Below are positions 8,289 to 17,235 of a stretch of 40,934 nt of DNA, in pieces (position 1 is the stretch's first letter; each line of letters starts with the position of its first letter). The stretch spans positions 1 through 40,934 of the forward strand of contig CAMDLH010000036.1 of the NCBI GenBank assembly GCA_945901405.1. Reading direction: 5' to 3'. The translations under genes were made by a program, and so were the position numbers. Source of the DNA: Bordetella parapertussis (lineage in GTDB: Bacteria > Pseudomonadota > Gammaproteobacteria > Burkholderiales > SG8-41). The notes below the pieces were generated by a model. The model was given only the letters and a program-made list of their open reading frames with translations, searched no databases and was not told the origin of the DNA.

Positions 8289-9545
8289 ATGACTCCAACC
8301 AATTCCACCCAGTCACGCCGACCAGCGCTTGCGGGGCTGCGTGTGCTTGACCTCGCGCGCGTACTCGCTGGACCGACTTGCGCGCAGACGCTCGCCGACC
8401 TTGGCGCCGATGTGGTGAAGATCGAACGCCCCGGCATCGGTGACGACACTCGACCATGGGGGCCGCCATGGCTGCCCGACGCGCACGGCGAGCCCACGCG
8501 CGATTCGACCTACTTCAGCAGCGCCAATCGCAACAAGCGCTCGATCGCGATTGATCTCGCCAATGACGCGGGCGCGGCGCTGGTGCGCCGGCTTGCGCGC
8601 GAGGCCGACGTGCTGATCGAGAATTACAAAGTTGGCGATCTCGCACGGCGCGGGCTCGACTACGCAACGCTGTCCGCGTTGAATCCGCGGCTGGTGTATT
8701 GCTCGATCACCGGCTTCGGCCAGACCGGGCCGCTGCGCGAGCGGCCGGGCTACGACTATATCTTTCAGGGCGTGGGCGGGTTGATGAGCGTAACCGGGCA
8801 TCCGGACGGAGCGCCCGGCGGCGGGCCGATGAAAATCGGCGCTTCCATCGTCGATCTCTCGACCGGGCTTTATGCGGGCATCGCCATACTCGCGGCGCTG
8901 CGCGAACGCGACGCGAGCGGGCTGGGTCAGTACATCGACATGGCGCTGTTCGATACCGTGGCAGCGCTCAGCATGCACCAGGCGGCGGGCTACTTTCAGA
9001 CCGGCAAGGTGCCCACGCGCCAGGGCACATCATCCGGCGGCATCATGATGCCTTACGAGACCTTCAAGTGCGCCGACGGGCACTTGATCGTCGCGTGCGG
9101 CAACAACACGCAATGGCAGTCGTTATGCAAGGCGCTGGGGCGCGGCGACCTCGCGCGCGATGAGCGGCTTGCCACGCCCTCGTCGCGCCAGATCAACCGC
9201 GATTACGCGCTCACCGAACTGCGCCGCTCTTTTGCACAAGGCAAGGTCGAAGACGTAGCCGCGAAACTCGACGCCGGCGGCGTGCCCAACGGCCCCATCA
9301 ACGACATGAAACAGGTATTCGAGATGGAGCAGGCGCGCGAGCGCGGCCTCAAGGTCGAGCTCACGCGCAGCGACGGCACCAAGGTCGCCGCTGTCGGCAA
9401 CCCGATTCGCCTGAGCGCAACCCCGGTTGAATACCGCACCGCCGCGCCCCGGCTTGGAGAACATGCCGTTGCCGTATTGACGGATTGGCTCGGCGCGGAA
9501 ACTGAAGAAATCGATGCGTTGCGCGCGGCAGGGGCGCTGGCGTGA
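8289..9545 (+). CDS. CaiB/BaiF family III CoA-transferase
   Basis: A 418-aa enzyme. It opens with LAGLRVLDLARVLAGP, followed by LGADVVKIERPG, NRNKRSIAIDL and GFGQTGP, all typical of family III CoA-transferases. The motif GLGQYIDMALFDT contains Asp222, expected to be the aspartate that forms the acyl-CoA anhydride, as Asp169 does in formyl-CoA transferase. It should move CoA between organic acids in the cytosol, activating an imported acid. The start at 8289 is chosen over 8196 because the first 31 codons of the longer frame do not look like this family. No strong ribosome site is seen. A receptor follows 121 bp later. Confidence 0.9.
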   Translation: MTPTNSTQSRRPALAGLRVLDLARVLAGPTCAQTLADLGADVVKIERPGIGDDTRPWGPPWLPDAHGEPTRDSTYFSSANRNKRSIAIDLANDAGAALVRRLAREADVLIENYKVGDLARRGLDYATLSALNPRLVYCSITGFGQTGPLRERPGYDYIFQGVGGLMSVTGHPDGAPGGGPMKIGASIVDLSTGLYAGIAILAALRERDASGLGQYIDMALFDTVAALSMHQAAGYFQTGKVPTRQGTSSGGIMMPYETFKCADGHLIVACGNNTQWQSLCKALGRGDLARDERLATPSSRQINRDYALTELRRSFAQGKVEDVAAKLDAGGVPNGPINDMKQVFEMEQARERGLKVELTRSDGTKVAAVGNPIRLSATPVEYRTAAPRLGEHAVAVLTDWLGAETEEIDALRAAGALA

Positions 9546-9666
9546 TCGCCCCGCGCCAGATTCGTTGAACGCGCATCACGGTACTATTCATCGGCGAGAA
9601 GCTGGTGCAATAATGCAGCCCCGCAATCGGCGCAACGCCCGTACCAAGATCAAAGGAATAATTACG

Positions 9667-10635
9667 ATGAAGCTTTTCGCAGGTATCACCGCATTGGCCG
9701 CACTCACGTGCAGCCTCACCGTCCACGCCCAGCAAAACTACCCCACCCGCCCGCTGCGCGTGGTGGTATTTCTGCCGCCCGGCGGCGCGGCGGATGTACT
9801 GGCGCGCGTGATGGGACAGAAACTCGGCGACGTGCTCGGGCAGACCGTGGTGATCGACAACCGTCCCGGCTCGGGCGGCGTGATCGGCACTAACGTTGTC
9901 GCCAAGGCCGCGCCCGACGGTTACACGTTGCTGCATAGCGGCATCACCACGCACGGCATCGGCCCGCACATCTATACCAACCTGCCGTACGATCCGGTCA
10001 AGGATTTCACGCCCATCATCCTCGCCGCGACCATGCCGGTGTTCTTGATGTCCCACACGCAGGTACCGGTGAAAACAGTAAGCGACGTCGTGGCGCTTGC
10101 CAAGGCCAAGCCCAATACAGTCAGTTGGGGTTCGCCCGGCACCGGCAGCGCACCGCACATGGTCGGCGAGTTGTTCAAGATCGTCACCGCCATACCGAGC
10201 CAGCACATACCGTACAAAGGCAGCGGCACCGGCGCGCCCGCGCTCGCGGCGGGAGAAATACCGATCTTCTTCGATGCGGTCGCGGGCCATCAGGCCTTCA
10301 TCAGATCGGGCCGCGTGCGCGCGCTCGCCGTCACCAGCGCCGCGCGCGTATCGGCATATCCCGATGTCCCCACCATGAAAGAAGCCGGATTCGCCCGCAT
10401 CGACGGGCTGGTGTGGTATGGCCTGCAAGCGCCCGCCGGCACGCCGAAACACATCATCGCCAAGCTCAACACCGAATCAAACCGCGTGCTCGCGATGCAG
10501 GAAGTGAAAGACAAACTGACCGCGGTAAGCATCGAAGCGGCAGGCGGCACGCCCGAGGAATTCAGCAAGTTTATCCGCGCCGAACTCGACAGGTGGGGGC
10601 CGGTGGTGAAGGCGGCTGGAGTGAAGGTGAACTAA
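9667..10635 (+). CDS. Bug/TctC-family tripartite tricarboxylate receptor
   Basis: A 322-aa receptor. The signal peptide is followed by a cleavage site near VHAQQ, and then come RVVVFLPPGGAADVLAR, IDNRPGSGGV, APDGYTLLHS and IPYKGSGTGAPA. An AAAGGA sequence 9 nt before the ATG at 9667 supports the start. It sits between a CoA-transferase and a cupin gene (13 bp gap) in a forward operon, so the ligand is probably the acid handled by the transferase. That assignment rests on context only. Confidence 0.92.
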   Translation: MKLFAGITALAALTCSLTVHAQQNYPTRPLRVVVFLPPGGAADVLARVMGQKLGDVLGQTVVIDNRPGSGGVIGTNVVAKAAPDGYTLLHSGITTHGIGPHIYTNLPYDPVKDFTPIILAATMPVFLMSHTQVPVKTVSDVVALAKAKPNTVSWGSPGTGSAPHMVGELFKIVTAIPSQHIPYKGSGTGAPALAAGEIPIFFDAVAGHQAFIRSGRVRALAVTSAARVSAYPDVPTMKEAGFARIDGLVWYGLQAPAGTPKHIIAKLNTESNRVLAMQEVKDKLTAVSIEAAGGTPEEFSKFIRAELDRWGPVVKAAGVKVN

Positions 10636-10648
10636 TGGAGTATCAACT

Positions 10649-11050
10649 ATGACCACCGCCGGAACCGTCCAGTCTCTCAACGTCAACGAGCTGGTCAAGT
10701 ATTCGCACGAGGCGCGCACCAATCAGCCTTTGCTGGTATCTAAGGATTTCGTCACGCGCATGAATTGCTACGAGCCGGGACAGGTGACGCCGTTTCATGT
10801 GCATCCTAACGACGACGAAGTGATTTTCTGCGTCGAAGGGCGCGGTGCGATTACGTTTGCGGATCGTGCCAAGGTGCCGATGGCGCCGGGCAGTCTGGTG
10901 AGCCTGCCCGCGGGCCTGCCGCACGGCATAGAGGCCGCCAAGGACAGCCGCATGGTCGTGATTTACACCACCAACGCGGGTTACACCAGCGAGCGGCCCA
11001 AACACATCGCCGCCGAGGCGGGCATACCGCTGCCGGGCGAGCAGCGTTGA
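10649..11050 (+). CDS. single-domain cupin
   Basis: A 133-aa beta-barrel protein with both cupin motifs. Motif 1 is GQVTPFHVHPNDDE with His50, His52 and Glu57. Motif 2 is GSLVSLPAGLPH with His92. These four residues form a complete metal site (Fe, Mn or Zn). Small cupins act as isomerases, dioxygenases, lyases or ligand sensors, and the sequence alone does not decide among these. GGAG lies 8 nt before the ATG at 10649, and the gene follows the receptor by 13 bp. Its stop overlaps a TTGACA sequence that begins the AT-rich leader of the next receptor. Confidence 0.85.
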   Translation: MTTAGTVQSLNVNELVKYSHEARTNQPLLVSKDFVTRMNCYEPGQVTPFHVHPNDDEVIFCVEGRGAITFADRAKVPMAPGSLVSLPAGLPHGIEAAKDSRMVVIYTTNAGYTSERPKHIAAEAGIPLPGEQR

Positions 11051-11060
11051 CAAAAATAAT

Positions 11061-11082
11061 CAATAAAAACAATAACTTATAT
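11061..11082 (+). repeat. AT-rich intergenic motif, copy B
   Basis: The core CAATAAAAACAAT is followed by ACTTATAT, and the motif ends 11 bp before the receptor ATG at 11094. It occupies nearly the whole gap between the cupin and the receptor, so it must act as a leader or promoter element if it is functional. A TTGACA hexamer at 11047-11052 lies upstream, but its spacing to TTATAT (25 bp) is too long for a standard promoter. Confidence 0.6.
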
Positions 11083-11093
11083 TACACTCGCAC

Positions 11094-12074
11094 ATGACGC
11101 CAAACGCCACCGGTCGATGCTTCATGCTCCTCTGCGTGTTCATCACGCATGCGGCCCCGGCCCTGGCGCAGCAGAATTATCCGAACAGGCCGATACGCTT
11201 CATCGTGCCCAACGCGCCCGGCGGCGCGACCAGCATCGTCGCGCGCTTGGTCGGCGACAAGCTCACTCATGCCTGGGGCCAGCAGGTCATCATCGACAAT
11301 CGCCCCGGCGGCAATAACATCGTGGCCGGGGAAACGCTGTTGCGCGCCTTGCCCGATGGTTATTCGATGCAACTGGTGACCGCGGCGCATGTCATCAATC
11401 CGACGGCGCACCCGAATCCGCTCTACCGGGAGTTTCTCGAATTTCCGCCGGTTGCCACGCTGGTGAGCACCGACTACATCCTGGCGGTGAATGCCTCCGT
11501 GCAGGCGAACAATCTCAAGGAATTCGTGGCGCTCGCCAAGGCGAAACCCGGCCAGTTGAACGCCGCGGTCTCCAATGTCGGCGGCATTCAGCATCTTGCG
11601 CTCGAATTTTTCAACGTGCTGGCCGGCGTGAAGCTGACCGCCGTGCCATATCGCGGCGGCGGGCCGGGCATGACCGATCTGATCGGCGGCCAGGTGCAGC
11701 TTGCGTTCAACAACACGCTGAATTTTCTGCCGCATCTGAAGACCGGCAAGATCAAGGCCATCGGTGTCGGCGGCGAATCGCGGCTTGCGGTACTGCCGCA
11801 ACTGCCGACGTTCGCCGAGCAGGGGCTGCCCGGCTACAACGTGAAGAACTGGTTCGGCGTGGTGGTGCCGGCGCGCACGCCCAAGCCCATCATCGACAAA
11901 CTCGCCGGTGAAATCGTCAAGATACAGGCGCTGCCCGACTTCAAGGAAAAGCTCGCCCTGCAGGGGGTGGAGCCTTTCGTCAACGGGCCGGACAAATTCG
12001 CCGCGCTCATCAAAACAGACCTCGCTGCGTTCGCCAAGGTGATCAAGGCGGCAAACATCAAGCTCGAAAATTGA
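11094..12074 (+). CDS. Bug/TctC-family tripartite tricarboxylate receptor
   Basis: A 326-aa periplasmic receptor. The signal peptide ends near APALAQQ, followed by RFIVPNAPGGATSIVAR, IDNRPGGNNI, LPDGYSMQL and VPYRGGGPGMTD. There is no clear Shine-Dalgarno sequence before the ATG at 11094. The leader is AT-rich and contains the shared motif copy B, so a short or leaderless transcript is possible. It is the second receptor in this operon run and precedes an FMN hydroxyacid dehydrogenase by 25 bp. A 2-hydroxy acid ligand is plausible, but this is inference. Confidence 0.9.
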   Translation: MTPNATGRCFMLLCVFITHAAPALAQQNYPNRPIRFIVPNAPGGATSIVARLVGDKLTHAWGQQVIIDNRPGGNNIVAGETLLRALPDGYSMQLVTAAHVINPTAHPNPLYREFLEFPPVATLVSTDYILAVNASVQANNLKEFVALAKAKPGQLNAAVSNVGGIQHLALEFFNVLAGVKLTAVPYRGGGPGMTDLIGGQVQLAFNNTLNFLPHLKTGKIKAIGVGGESRLAVLPQLPTFAEQGLPGYNVKNWFGVVVPARTPKPIIDKLAGEIVKIQALPDFKEKLALQGVEPFVNGPDKFAALIKTDLAAFAKVIKAANIKLEN

Positions 12075-12099
12075 AACACTCAGGACAGGACACACCGTG

Positions 12100-13287
12100 A
12101 TGAATAGCCAACTGGAAGAAGCCCTCAACGTCCACGACCTGCGCGCAATGGCGAAAAAGCGCCTGCCGAAGTGGATGTTCGAATTCATCGATCGTGGCAC
12201 CGAAGACGAAGTGGCGTTGCGCAATAATCGCGCGGCGTTCGAGCGCATCAAGTTAAAGACGCAGGTACTGGTCGATGTGTCCAAGCGCAATCAAGAGATT
12301 ACGCTGTTCGGCAAGAAGCACGGCATGCCCATGGGCATCGCGCCCACCGGCCCGGCGGGCATGCTGTGGTTCAAGGGCGAGCTAGAACTCGCGCGCGCGG
12401 CCAAGGCCGCCAACATTCCGTTCACGCTCGCCACCGGCTCGCAGACCAGCATGGAAGAGGTGGCCAAATTGGTGGGTGGCACGTTGTGGTTTCAACTCTA
12501 CATGTGGTCGGACGTGCGCATGTCGCATGTGCTGGTGGAGCGCGCCAAGAACGCCGGCTTCGAGGCGCTGGTGGTCACGGTGGATGGCCCCGTGGGCACC
12601 AATCGCGAATACAACATCCGCAATGGCTACTCGGTGCCGTTTCGTTACAACAGCAAAAACACCAGCGCGGTGCTGGCACGGCCGGGGTGGCTATTTGGCG
12701 TACTGCTGAAGTACTGGATGAACGGCGGCATGCCCACGCGCGCCAACTACCCGGAAGGCATGACGGAAAAATTCACCCACGTCTCCACCGCCGAACGCAA
12801 GACCAAGAACGATTCACTGTCGTGGCAAAATCTCGACGAACTGCGCGCGATGTGGCCTGGCAAGCTGCTGGTGAAAGGCATACTCACGCCGCGCGACGCC
12901 GAGCGCGCGATCGCGCACGGTGCGGACGGCGTCATCGTCTCCAATCACGGCGGGCGCAATTTTGACAGCTCGATGGCGCCCATCGAAGCGCTGCCGTCGA
13001 TTGTTGACGCGGTGGGCAATCGCACCACGGTCATCGTCGACAGCGGTTTTCGCCGCGGCAGCGATGTGGTGAAGGCGCTTGCCATCGGCGCCAAGCTGGT
13101 GATGGTGGGGCGCGCGACGCTGTGGGGCACCACCGTCGGCGGCGAGGCGGGTGCTGCGCGCGCGATCAACTTCTATCGCGAGGAAATCAGCCGCACCATG
13201 GCCTACCTCGGCTGCTGCACCGTGCCGGAACTGAACCGCGAATTTCTGGAGTTTGTGCCGACCCCTCATGTGCCGCTGACGGTTTAA
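12100..13287 (+). CDS. FMN-dependent alpha-hydroxyacid dehydrogenase/oxidase
   Basis: A 395-aa TIM-barrel flavoenzyme of the L-lactate dehydrogenase, glycolate oxidase and mandelate dehydrogenase family. Visible landmarks are MPMGIAPTGPAG, TLWFQLYMW, ALVVTVDGPVGTNRE, LVKGILTPRDAE and the active-site SNHGGRN with the catalytic base His283, followed by the phosphate-binding VDSGFRRGSDV. It oxidises an (S)-2-hydroxy acid to the 2-oxo acid, passing electrons to quinone or oxygen. The ATG at 12100 is preferred; a GTG at 12097 is possible. Located between a receptor and a dioxygenase, it probably acts on the imported acid. LldD and GlcD-like roles cannot be separated here. Confidence 0.92.
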   Translation: MNSQLEEALNVHDLRAMAKKRLPKWMFEFIDRGTEDEVALRNNRAAFERIKLKTQVLVDVSKRNQEITLFGKKHGMPMGIAPTGPAGMLWFKGELELARAAKAANIPFTLATGSQTSMEEVAKLVGGTLWFQLYMWSDVRMSHVLVERAKNAGFEALVVTVDGPVGTNREYNIRNGYSVPFRYNSKNTSAVLARPGWLFGVLLKYWMNGGMPTRANYPEGMTEKFTHVSTAERKTKNDSLSWQNLDELRAMWPGKLLVKGILTPRDAERAIAHGADGVIVSNHGGRNFDSSMAPIEALPSIVDAVGNRTTVIVDSGFRRGSDVVKALAIGAKLVMVGRATLWGTTVGGEAGAARAINFYREEISRTMAYLGCCTVPELNREFLEFVPTPHVPLTV

Positions 13288-13372
13288 TGGCGGGCGCCGG
13301 TACCAACATTGCATTCCCCACCACATTGGGCGGAGAATGAAGACAAGTATTCAACGCGAGGGAGAGCCAGCC

Positions 13373-14326
13373 ATGCCGTTACAAGCCGTACGGGAAGCAG
13401 CAACGCCACAAAACGAGGTAGCCGGGGCAGTCGAAGTCGTGCCGATGGCGATACACATCGGAGCGGAAATACGCGGTGTCGATCTTTCGCGGCAGCTGCC
13501 GCCGGCGCAGGTGAGCGCGGTGCGCGCCGCGCTGCTGCGCTGGAAGGTGGTGTTCTTTCGCGGTCAGAATCTCGATCACCGCGCGCACATCGCCGCCGCG
13601 CGCCACTTCGGCGACACCACCGCCGGGCATGTGGTCTACGGCAGTGACGGCGAGTTTCCGCAGATTTATTCCGTGGCCAAGAATCGCAAGGCCAATCGTT
13701 TTCAGGGGCAGGTGTTGTTCCGCCCGTGGTCGGGCTGGCACACCGACATCACGGCGGCGATCAATCCGCCCGCCGCCTCCATGCTGCGCGGCGATGTGGT
13801 GCCGCCCTATGGCGGCGACACACTGTTCACCAATCTGGTTGCCGCCTACAACGCGCTGTCGCCGGTGATGCAAAAATTCGCCGATGGATTGCGCGGCGTG
13901 CATCGCTTCGCGCCGCCGCCGGGCGTGGATCAAACGCCGGAGTATCAGGAGCTGATGCGCAAGCGCACACTGGTGAGCGAGCATCCAATCGTGAGGGTGC
14001 ATCCGGAAACCGGCGAGCGCGCGCTCTACGTGAGTCCGTCCTTCCTCAAATCCATCGTCGGCGTGTCGGCGCGCGAGAGCCAGGTGCTGCTGGAGTTTTT
14101 GTGGGAACACATCGTGCGCCCTGAATTCACCGTGCGCTTTCGCTGGGAGCCGGGCAGCGTCGCGTTCTGGGACAACCGCGCCACCGCGCACCTGGCGCCA
14201 CGGGATATTTTCGATTCGGATTTCGACCGCCAGTTCTATCGCGTGACCCTGGTGGGTGATGTGCCCGCCGGCGTGGACGGCAAGTTGTCGACGGCGGTCG
14301 AAGGCAGCCCGATCACGGCGTTATAG
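13373..14326 (+). CDS. TauD/TfdA-family Fe(II)/2-oxoglutarate dioxygenase
   Basis: A 317-aa double-stranded beta-helix enzyme. The iron-binding motif is WHTD (His123, Asp125) and the distal histidine is in ATAHLAP near residue 268. The 2-oxoglutarate-binding arginine is probably in FDRQFYRVTLVGD. These enzymes hydroxylate a substrate, often releasing sulfite, an alcohol or an amine, with decarboxylation of 2-oxoglutarate. The ATG at 13373 follows GGGAGAG at good spacing, better than the ATG at 13337. The gene lies between a hydroxyacid dehydrogenase and a divergent receptor. Sulfonate, aryloxy-acid or carnitine-type substrates are all possible. Confidence 0.88.
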   Translation: MPLQAVREAATPQNEVAGAVEVVPMAIHIGAEIRGVDLSRQLPPAQVSAVRAALLRWKVVFFRGQNLDHRAHIAAARHFGDTTAGHVVYGSDGEFPQIYSVAKNRKANRFQGQVLFRPWSGWHTDITAAINPPAASMLRGDVVPPYGGDTLFTNLVAAYNALSPVMQKFADGLRGVHRFAPPPGVDQTPEYQELMRKRTLVSEHPIVRVHPETGERALYVSPSFLKSIVGVSARESQVLLEFLWEHIVRPEFTVRFRWEPGSVAFWDNRATAHLAPRDIFDSDFDRQFYRVTLVGDVPAGVDGKLSTAVEGSPITAL

Positions 14327-14394
14327 CATCCGCCGCGCGGCGGCGTTCGCTTGCGATTCCGCGTTTTCTTGAACCCAACCCACAGGGGGGGAGC

Positions 14395-15369
14395 ATGAAA
14401 GTCTGTCGCACACTGTTCGCACTGCTGTTATTGATCTCCAGCGGCGCCGTATGGCCGCAGGCCTGGGCGCCGCAACGCACCGTTGAAATCGTCGTCAGCT
14501 TCGCGCCGGGCGGCGGCGTTGACCGCACGGCGCGCGCGCTCGAACGCATACTCACCGCCAACAAGCTGGTGAACACCAGCGTTGCGGTGGTCAACAAGCC
14601 CGGCGGCAACACCAACATCGCCTACACCTATGTCAGCCAGCGCGCCGCGGACGCGCATACGCTGATGGTGTTCGGGCAGACGATCATGACCAATCACATC
14701 ACCGGTGCCAGCGTGCTCAACTACAGCGACTTCACGCCCATCGCATCGCTGTTCAACGAGTACCATGTGTATGTGGTCAGCGCCAGCACGCCGGTCAGAA
14801 CCGGCGCTGATTTGATTCAGCGCCTGAAAAACGACACGCGGCTGGTGAGTACCGGCGTGTCCGCCATCGGCAGCCCCGGCCACATCTCGACCGCGCTGCT
14901 CAACAAGTTGATCGGCGGCAACGCCAAGGAACTGAAGATCATCGCCTTCAAAGGGTCAGCCGAGGCATTGACCAACGTGCTTGGCGGCCACATCGAACTC
15001 ACACCCGCGCCGGCCAGCCTCGCGGCCCCGCACATCAATTCCGCGCAAATGCGCGCGGTGGCCGTGGCCGCGCCCAAACGGCTCAGTGGCGCGTTCGCCG
15101 CGATCCCGACATGGAGGGAGCAAGGTGTTGATCTTGTGTATGGCCCGTGGCGCGCGATACTCGCGCCCAGGGGCATCAGCGCCGCGCAGATCGCCTATTG
15201 GGAAAACGCGCTGCGCAAGGTGGCCGACACCGCCGAATGGAAAAGCGACGTGGAAAAAATCCTCGCGGTTGATGACTTCGTGATTGGCGCGCAGTTGCGC
15301 AAGGATCTCGAAAAAGAGTACGCCGACACCAAGGCGGTGTTGAGTGAATTGGGAATGGCGAGGCAGTAG
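14395..15369 (+). CDS. divergent TctC/Bug-like periplasmic receptor
   Basis: A 324-aa protein with a signal peptide ending near VWPQA. The family landmarks are recognisable but altered: EIVVSFAPGGGVDRTAR, VVNKPGGNTN, AADAHTLMVF and IAFKGSAEALTN. The usual DNRPG becomes VNKPG and the usual PDGYT becomes ADAHT. The C-terminal helix ends in the charged KDLEKEYADT instead of the W-A-K-V-V seen in the other receptors. These changes lie in loops that contact the ligand carboxylate, so a different ligand class is likely. A very strong ribosome site (GGGGGGAG) precedes the ATG. It is followed by the ClpX-like gene. Confidence 0.85.
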   Translation: MKVCRTLFALLLLISSGAVWPQAWAPQRTVEIVVSFAPGGGVDRTARALERILTANKLVNTSVAVVNKPGGNTNIAYTYVSQRAADAHTLMVFGQTIMTNHITGASVLNYSDFTPIASLFNEYHVYVVSASTPVRTGADLIQRLKNDTRLVSTGVSAIGSPGHISTALLNKLIGGNAKELKIIAFKGSAEALTNVLGGHIELTPAPASLAAPHINSAQMRAVAVAAPKRLSGAFAAIPTWREQGVDLVYGPWRAILAPRGISAAQIAYWENALRKVADTAEWKSDVEKILAVDDFVIGAQLRKDLEKEYADTKAVLSELGMARQ

Positions 15370-15444
15370 CCTCCTCGTGCGCGCATCGAGGGCGCGTCGC
15401 CCGCGGCCAGGTTTTCAACATCGTGATACAGGCGGGACACCCTC

Positions 15445-16446
15445 GTGCTCGACAAAGACATCAAACCCAGCACCATCGTCAAAAATCTCGATCAGTACGT
15501 GATCGGCCAGGACGCGGCCAAGAAGGTGCTTGCAGTCGCGGTGTACTCGCACTACCGCAAGATCGACAAAGCGCGCAAGGACGCGGTTGATCTGATCAAG
15601 AGCAATGTGCTGCTCATCGGCCCCACCGGCACCGGCAAAACTCTGCTGTGCGAGACGCTATCGCGCGTGCTGGGCGTGCCGTTCGTCACCGCCGACGCCA
15701 TGTCGCTGGCGCAAACCCGCTACGTCAACGACGAGATCGAGGCCATTTTGCAGCGGCTGATCGACAAGGCCGAAGGCAAGCTCGACCGCGCCGAGATGGG
15801 CATCGTGTTTATCGATGAAATCGACAAGCTGAAAACCAGGAGTGGCGCCGCAGGCAGTACATCGGGCGAAAGCGTGCAGCACGCCTTGCTGAAAATCATG
15901 GAAGGTTCGCAGGTGAAGCTCTCCGGCGGACAATACATTGACACCACCCGCCTGCTGTTCATCTGCGGCGGCGCATTTGTCGGCCTGGAGGAAATCATGG
16001 CCAGCGCCCGCACCTACGGTTTCATTTCAACTTCGCAAAGTGACGACAAGACCATCCTTGAGCGGCTCAATAGCCGGGTGAAGCCGACTGATCTGGTGCA
16101 GTTTGGATTGATTCCCGAATTCACCGGGCGGCTGCCCGTCATCGCGCGGTTTCATGATCTCACCAGGGACATGCTGGTGCGCATACTGGTTGAGCCGAAG
16201 AACAGCATTCTCAACCAGTACCTGGAGATTTTTCGCAACGAAGGTGTTGAACTCGCCGTGGCGCGCAAGGTGTTCGAGCAAATCGCCGATCTTGCCATCG
16301 AATACAAGGCCGGCGCGCGCAGCCTGCGCGGCATATTCGAGGAGTTGGTAACGCCCGTGCTCTACACGGTGCCGGACGATCCGGCCATACGCCGCGTTGA
16401 AATCGAATCGCTGTTCACCGAGCCACGCTACGTGCGGCAGGTGTAA
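15445..16446 (+). CDS. ClpX-like AAA+ ATPase without the zinc-binding domain
   Basis: A 333-aa ATPase closest to ClpX. It has Walker A GPTGTGKT (59-66), Walker B IVFIDEID (120-127), the segment [13 protein letters not shown] (220-232) and a sensor-2-like GARSLRG. Housekeeping ClpX is about 420 aa and begins with a four-cysteine zinc domain; that domain is absent here. The pore-1 loop GYVG is replaced by RYVN (92-95), the RKH loop is missing, and the ClpP-docking IGF is replaced by YGF (191-193). ATP hydrolysis looks intact, but substrate gripping and ClpP docking may differ. Translation starts at a GTG with a weak ribosome site. No clpP is nearby; a ModA-like gene follows 44 bp later. Confidence 0.85.
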   Translation: MLDKDIKPSTIVKNLDQYVIGQDAAKKVLAVAVYSHYRKIDKARKDAVDLIKSNVLLIGPTGTGKTLLCETLSRVLGVPFVTADAMSLAQTRYVNDEIEAILQRLIDKAEGKLDRAEMGIVFIDEIDKLKTRSGAAGSTSGESVQHALLKIMEGSQVKLSGGQYIDTTRLLFICGGAFVGLEEIMASARTYGFISTSQSDDKTILERLNSRVKPTDLVQFGLIPEFTGRLPVIARFHDLTRDMLVRILVEPKNSILNQYLEIFRNEGVELAVARKVFEQIADLAIEYKAGARSLRGIFEELVTPVLYTVPDDPAIRRVEIESLFTEPRYVRQV

Positions 16447-16490
16447 GCCGTCCTGGTCGTCGCAGGCTGCAACCGCACAAACAGTAAAAC

Positions 16491-17186
16491 ATGACCAACA
16501 CCACCATCCAATTACTGAGCGCGGGTTCCATCGAGCCGGGGCTGGTCGCCGCCGTCGACGCGTATAACGCACGCGGCGCCGCGCAAGCCCATATCACCTG
16601 GGCCACCACGCCGGCCATACGCGCGTGCATCGCGGGTGGCGAGGTTTTCGACATCGTGATTGCATCCGGCGCGGCGCTGGATGAATTTTCGCAACAGCGC
16701 AAGGTTGCAGGGGAAAAGCGCGTACCGGTCGGCCGCGTGGGCATAGCCGTGTTTGCACGCAACGATGTCAATGTGCCCGACGTGTCGAGCGTGGAGGCGC
16801 TGAAACTTGCCGTGCTGCAAGCCGAATCGTTGGTTTTCAACCGCGCGTCCAGCGGGCTATACGTTGAAGCGCTCGTGAAAAAGCTGGGACTGTTTGAGCG
16901 CATACAGCACAAAACCAAACGCTTCGATAACGGCCCGACGATGATGGCGCACCTGATGAACGGCAAGGGCCACGAGATCGCATTCGGCGCGATCATCGAA
17001 ATTCTGATGTTCCGCGATCAGGGGTTGAAGCTCGCCGCGCCGCTGCCGCCCGAGGTGCAATACTTTACATCGTATGCGGCAGCGCCGATGATCGCGGCGC
17101 CTGACTCGGCTGGCGCGCAATCGTTCCTGGATTACCTCGCCTCGTCACAGGTGAAAGCGCTGTTTGCCGCTCATGGCATCGAGTAG
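16491..17186 (+). CDS. ModA-like substrate-binding protein lacking a signal peptide
   Basis: A 231-aa protein with the type II periplasmic-binding fold of the molybdate-binding ModA family. It begins at the first strand (IQLLSAGSIEPG), with FDIVIASGAALDE, ARNDVNVPDVSSVEAL and LVFNRASSGLYVEAL following. The N-terminus has no hydrophobic signal peptide: the mature fold starts at residue 5, and no earlier in-frame start is evident. It is therefore predicted to be cytoplasmic, which is unusual for this fold. It lies just after the ClpX-like gene and may be co-transcribed with it. It could be a cytosolic ligand sensor or a secretion-defective relic. Confidence 0.7.
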   Translation: MTNTTIQLLSAGSIEPGLVAAVDAYNARGAAQAHITWATTPAIRACIAGGEVFDIVIASGAALDEFSQQRKVAGEKRVPVGRVGIAVFARNDVNVPDVSSVEALKLAVLQAESLVFNRASSGLYVEALVKKLGLFERIQHKTKRFDNGPTMMAHLMNGKGHEIAFGAIIEILMFRDQGLKLAAPLPPEVQYFTSYAAAPMIAAPDSAGAQSFLDYLASSQVKALFAAHGIE

Positions 17187-17235
17187 CGTCTGTCGCCCTT
17201 GTTGCACGCCGGGTTGCCGGCATTTGCGCGCGGCT

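Noticed and set aside
15445..16446. Housekeeping clpX
   Set aside because: It lacks the zinc domain and the canonical pore, RKH and IGF loops, and has no clpP or lon neighbour.
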